A stretch of DNA of 16,046 nucleotides, from the NCBI GenBank assembly GCA_030598625.1, contig JAUVPO010000013.1:1-16046 (forward strand), given 5' to 3'. Each line of letters begins with the position of its first letter. Positions within the stretch are counted from its first letter, which is position 1. This DNA is from Deferribacteres bacterium (GTDB taxonomy: Bacteria > Nitrospirota > Thermodesulfovibrionia > UBA6902). Under the pieces are notes generated by a model. The model saw only the letters and a program-made list of their open reading frames with translations, ran no database searches and was not told the DNA's origin. Below, in pieces: positions 14,088 to 16,046 of this stretch. A program made the translations under genes and the position numbers.

Positions 14088-15443
14088 ATGAATAACCATT
14101 TGAAAACAACCCAGCCGTGTGTCACAAGCAGGAGAGGGCCTTTTTTAAAGATGCCTGTGTGTATTTTCGTATGTCTTTGTATGGTCTTCCTCCTTAACAC
14201 AACGGCGTGCACGAAAAAAACGGAAAAGGAAAAAACCACAATTCATTTTGTGACATGGAAGCCGAATATCCCGGCGGCATGGGATGAGATATTCAGGATT
14301 TTCGAGGCCGGAAATCCTGACATTGAAGTGGCAACGGAAACGGGCCCTCATTCATCAACCGCCTTCCACGACCTCCTGACACAAAAGCTCAAGAACCGCA
14401 GTGAAGATGTGGATGTTTTTTTAATGGATGTTATATGGCCTCCTGAATTTGCGGCAGCCGGATGGGCTGCGCCGCTTGATGAGATGTTCCTCGCTTCGGA
14501 ACAGGAAAAATTTCTGGGCGGCGCGATACTGGCAAATTCATACCGGGGTAAAATTTATGGCATCCCCCTTTTTATTGACAGCGGGATTTTATATTACCGC
14601 AAGGACCTTCTAAGAAAATATGTATTTAAACCGCAGGAGACCTGGCAGGAGATGGTTAAGCAGGCTGAAGTTATTGTCGCGAACGAATCGATAAAAGGGG
14701 GAGAACTATACGGATTCTCCGGACAGTTCAAACAGTATGAAGGACTGGTCTGTGACATGATGGAATACATCTTAAGCAACGGCGGAGAGATACTAAGCCC
14801 GGAAAGCGGAAAGTCCGGGCTTGCCGACAAACCTGCCATTGAGGCCGTCAGGTTTGTCAGGGAAAATATTATAGGGAAAATCGCTCCTGTTGGAGTCTTA
14901 ACCTATCAGGAGCCTGAATCGCTTGATATTTTTATTCAGGGGAAGGCGGTCTTTCACAGAAACTGGCCTTATGCATGGGAAGTATCGAATAATCCCGAAC
15001 GTTCGGCTATTGTAGGCAAGGCAGGCATTTCAAGACTCCCGCATTTTGAAGGAAACAGGAGTTATTCCACTCTGGGAGGATGGCAGGTCGGCATCAGCAG
15101 TTATTCAAAAAAGAAAGAAGCTGCCTGGAAATTTGCAAAATTCCTGACCGGTGAAAAGATCCAAAAGATCCTTGCATTAAAGGCGGGACGGGCTCCCACC
15201 AGAGAGGCCCTCTACAAAGACCCTGAAATTCTTAAAGCATATCCCCATTTTTCTGACTTGAAGGATGTCTTTTTAACGGCCCATCCGCGTCCAAGGACGC
15301 CTCTTTATCCCGCTGTATCAAATGTCCTGCAGAGATATTTCAGCAAGGCAATATCATCTCCGGACATAAATCTGGAGGAGGAAGCAAAAGCTGCTTCAGA
15401 GGAGGTAGAGAAGATAATAGCGATGGAGAGGGGCGACAAATAG
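14088..15443 (+). CDS. Extracellular solute-binding protein family 1, sugar ABC transporter lipoprotein
   Basis: The periplasmic sugar-capture component of a carbohydrate ABC importer. The 451 residues start with an unusually long N-region (about 22 residues), a hydrophobic segment (about 23-38) and NTTAC with Cys41 as the probable lipidation site; the lipobox is non-canonical at -3. The mature part has the MalE/UgpB-type fold: TIHFVTWKPN, VDVFLMDVIWPPEFAAAGWAAPLDEMF, YGIPLFIDSGILYYRKDLL, QGKAVFHRNWPYAWEV and YSTLGGWQVGISSYSKKKEAAWKFAKFLTG. The HRNWPYAW block resembles trehalose/maltose-type binding proteins, so a glucoside is a reasonable guess at the ligand. The strong GGAGGAGG supports ATG 14088; Met22 would give a shorter, more ordinary signal peptide. 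The permease follows after 12 bases. Confidence 0.9.
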   Translation: MNNHLKTTQPCVTSRRGPFLKMPVCIFVCLCMVFLLNTTACTKKTEKEKTTIHFVTWKPNIPAAWDEIFRIFEAGNPDIEVATETGPHSSTAFHDLLTQKLKNRSEDVDVFLMDVIWPPEFAAAGWAAPLDEMFLASEQEKFLGGAILANSYRGKIYGIPLFIDSGILYYRKDLLRKYVFKPQETWQEMVKQAEVIVANESIKGGELYGFSGQFKQYEGLVCDMMEYILSNGGEILSPESGKSGLADKPAIEAVRFVRENIIGKIAPVGVLTYQEPESLDIFIQGKAVFHRNWPYAWEVSNNPERSAIVGKAGISRLPHFEGNRSYSTLGGWQVGISSYSKKKEAAWKFAKFLTGEKIQKILALKAGRAPTREALYKDPEILKAYPHFSDLKDVFLTAHPRPRTPLYPAVSNVLQRYFSKAISSPDINLEEEAKAASEEVEKIIAMERGDK

Positions 15444-15455
15444 GGACGAATCAGA

Positions 15456-16046
15456 ATGGAACAGAGGCTTTCATTACTAACCCGTGAAAGAATATTCGGC
15501 GCGTCCCTGCTAATACCGTGCCTTTTGCTCGTAACCGTCTTTGCCTTTTATCCGATCTTTTATTCCTTTTATCTCAGCCTGCATAAAATAATACTCGGCC
15601 TGCCGTATCTTGGCCAGCCTTTTATCGGATTTGAAAACTACAGAGAGCTGTTGAAGGACAAAGTAGCCCTGCACTCGTTGACGAACACCCTTCTTTTTGT
15701 CTTTATATCAACCTTCTTTGAAATACTCTTCGGGCTTGTTATCGCCCTTGTTATAAACAGGAGCTTCAGGGGGAGAGGAGTCGTCAGGGCTGCAATACTC
15801 GTGCCCTGGGCCATACCGACGGTTGTTTCATCACAGATGGGGAGGTTTATATTCAATGAGCATTACGGTCTCCTGAATTACATTTTATTCGGCGCCGATA
15901 CATCTGCCTATGCCGCATGGCTTGCTCATCCTTTATCGGCCTTTTCGGCCATTGTAGTTGCTGATGTGTGGAAAACATCGTCATTTGCCGGGTTATTGAT
16001 TTTAGCGGGGCTCCAGCTTATTCCTGATGAGCTTTATGAGGCAGCA
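15456..16046 (+). CDS. MalF-type sugar ABC transporter permease, 3' end cut by window edge
   Basis: The frame runs open from ATG 15456 to the last base, giving 197 residues. It is a membrane channel subunit of the importer fed by the preceding binding protein. Hydrophobic segments lie at about residues 14-41 (SLLIPCLLLVTVFAFYPIFY), 75-99 (TLLFVFISTFFEILFGLVIAL), 108-128 (AAILVPWAIPTVVSSQMGRF) and about 160-186. The sequence ends in LIPDELYEAA, the beginning of the EAA loop that docks the ATPase subunit, exactly where the window stops. The long GFENYRELL...TNTLLFV pattern is typical of the MalF/UgpA class. About 95-100 residues are probably missing. The ribosome site is weak, so translation may be coupled to the upstream gene. 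Confidence 0.92.
   Translation, partial: MEQRLSLLTRERIFGASLLIPCLLLVTVFAFYPIFYSFYLSLHKIILGLPYLGQPFIGFENYRELLKDKVALHSLTNTLLFVFISTFFEILFGLVIALVINRSFRGRGVVRAAILVPWAIPTVVSSQMGRFIFNEHYGLLNYILFGADTSAYAAWLAHPLSAFSAIVVADVWKTSSFAGLLILAGLQLIPDELYEAA

Overview
The window reads as a piece of chromosome from a Gram-negative bacterium of moderate GC. Evidence for this is a TonB-type protein, a lipoprotein-type periplasmic binding protein and LepB. Almost everything is housekeeping and densely packed. The gene content and order (coaX, universal stress protein, TonB-like, cdaA-cdaR-glmM; lepA-lepB-rib-nusB-purB) would fit an uncultivated Nitrospirota or Desulfobacterota-like lineage. That placement is inference; no 16S rRNA or other decisive marker is present.

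Left block, plus strand (1-4748): the 3' part of coaX (type III pantothenate kinase), a single-domain universal stress protein, a TonB-like protein, then cdaA (diadenylate cyclase), cdaR (YbbR-domain regulator) and glmM (phosphoglucosamine mutase). The cdaA-cdaR-glmM trio links c-di-AMP synthesis to the first committed step of cell-wall amino sugar synthesis. The 73-bp gap before cdaA holds a perfect 16-bp dyad and an extended -10 promoter, so the trio can probably be transcribed on its own.

Middle (4749-6055): a 294-bp gap holds a large imperfect fold-back (inverted repeat) sequence of about 195 bp. It is followed by a solitary initiator tRNA-fMet gene with its own Rho-independent terminator. 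Next, on the minus strand, is a two-gene toxin-antitoxin-type module (TumE-like then TumA-like) with a near-consensus promoter whose -10 lies inside a palindrome.

Right block, minus strand (6056-13884): eight genes in one direction, in transcription order ROK sugar kinase, lepA, lepB, ribE, ribBA, ribH, nusB, purB. Most gaps are short and ribE/ribBA overlap, so this looks like one long operon or two. Riboflavin synthesis is represented except for ribD; no FMN riboswitch was seen.

Right end, plus strand (14088-16046): a binding-protein-dependent sugar ABC transporter starts, with a family 1 solute-binding lipoprotein and the first 197 codons of a MalF-type permease cut by the window edge. It diverges from the ROK kinase across a 203-bp region with promoter-like elements on both strands. 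This suggests sugar uptake on one side and sugar phosphorylation on the other.

I found no CRISPR array, prophage, transposase or obviously new multi-gene system. The parts most worth a second look are the fold-back element, the dyad in front of cdaA, and the compact promoter/operator of the TumE/TumA pair.
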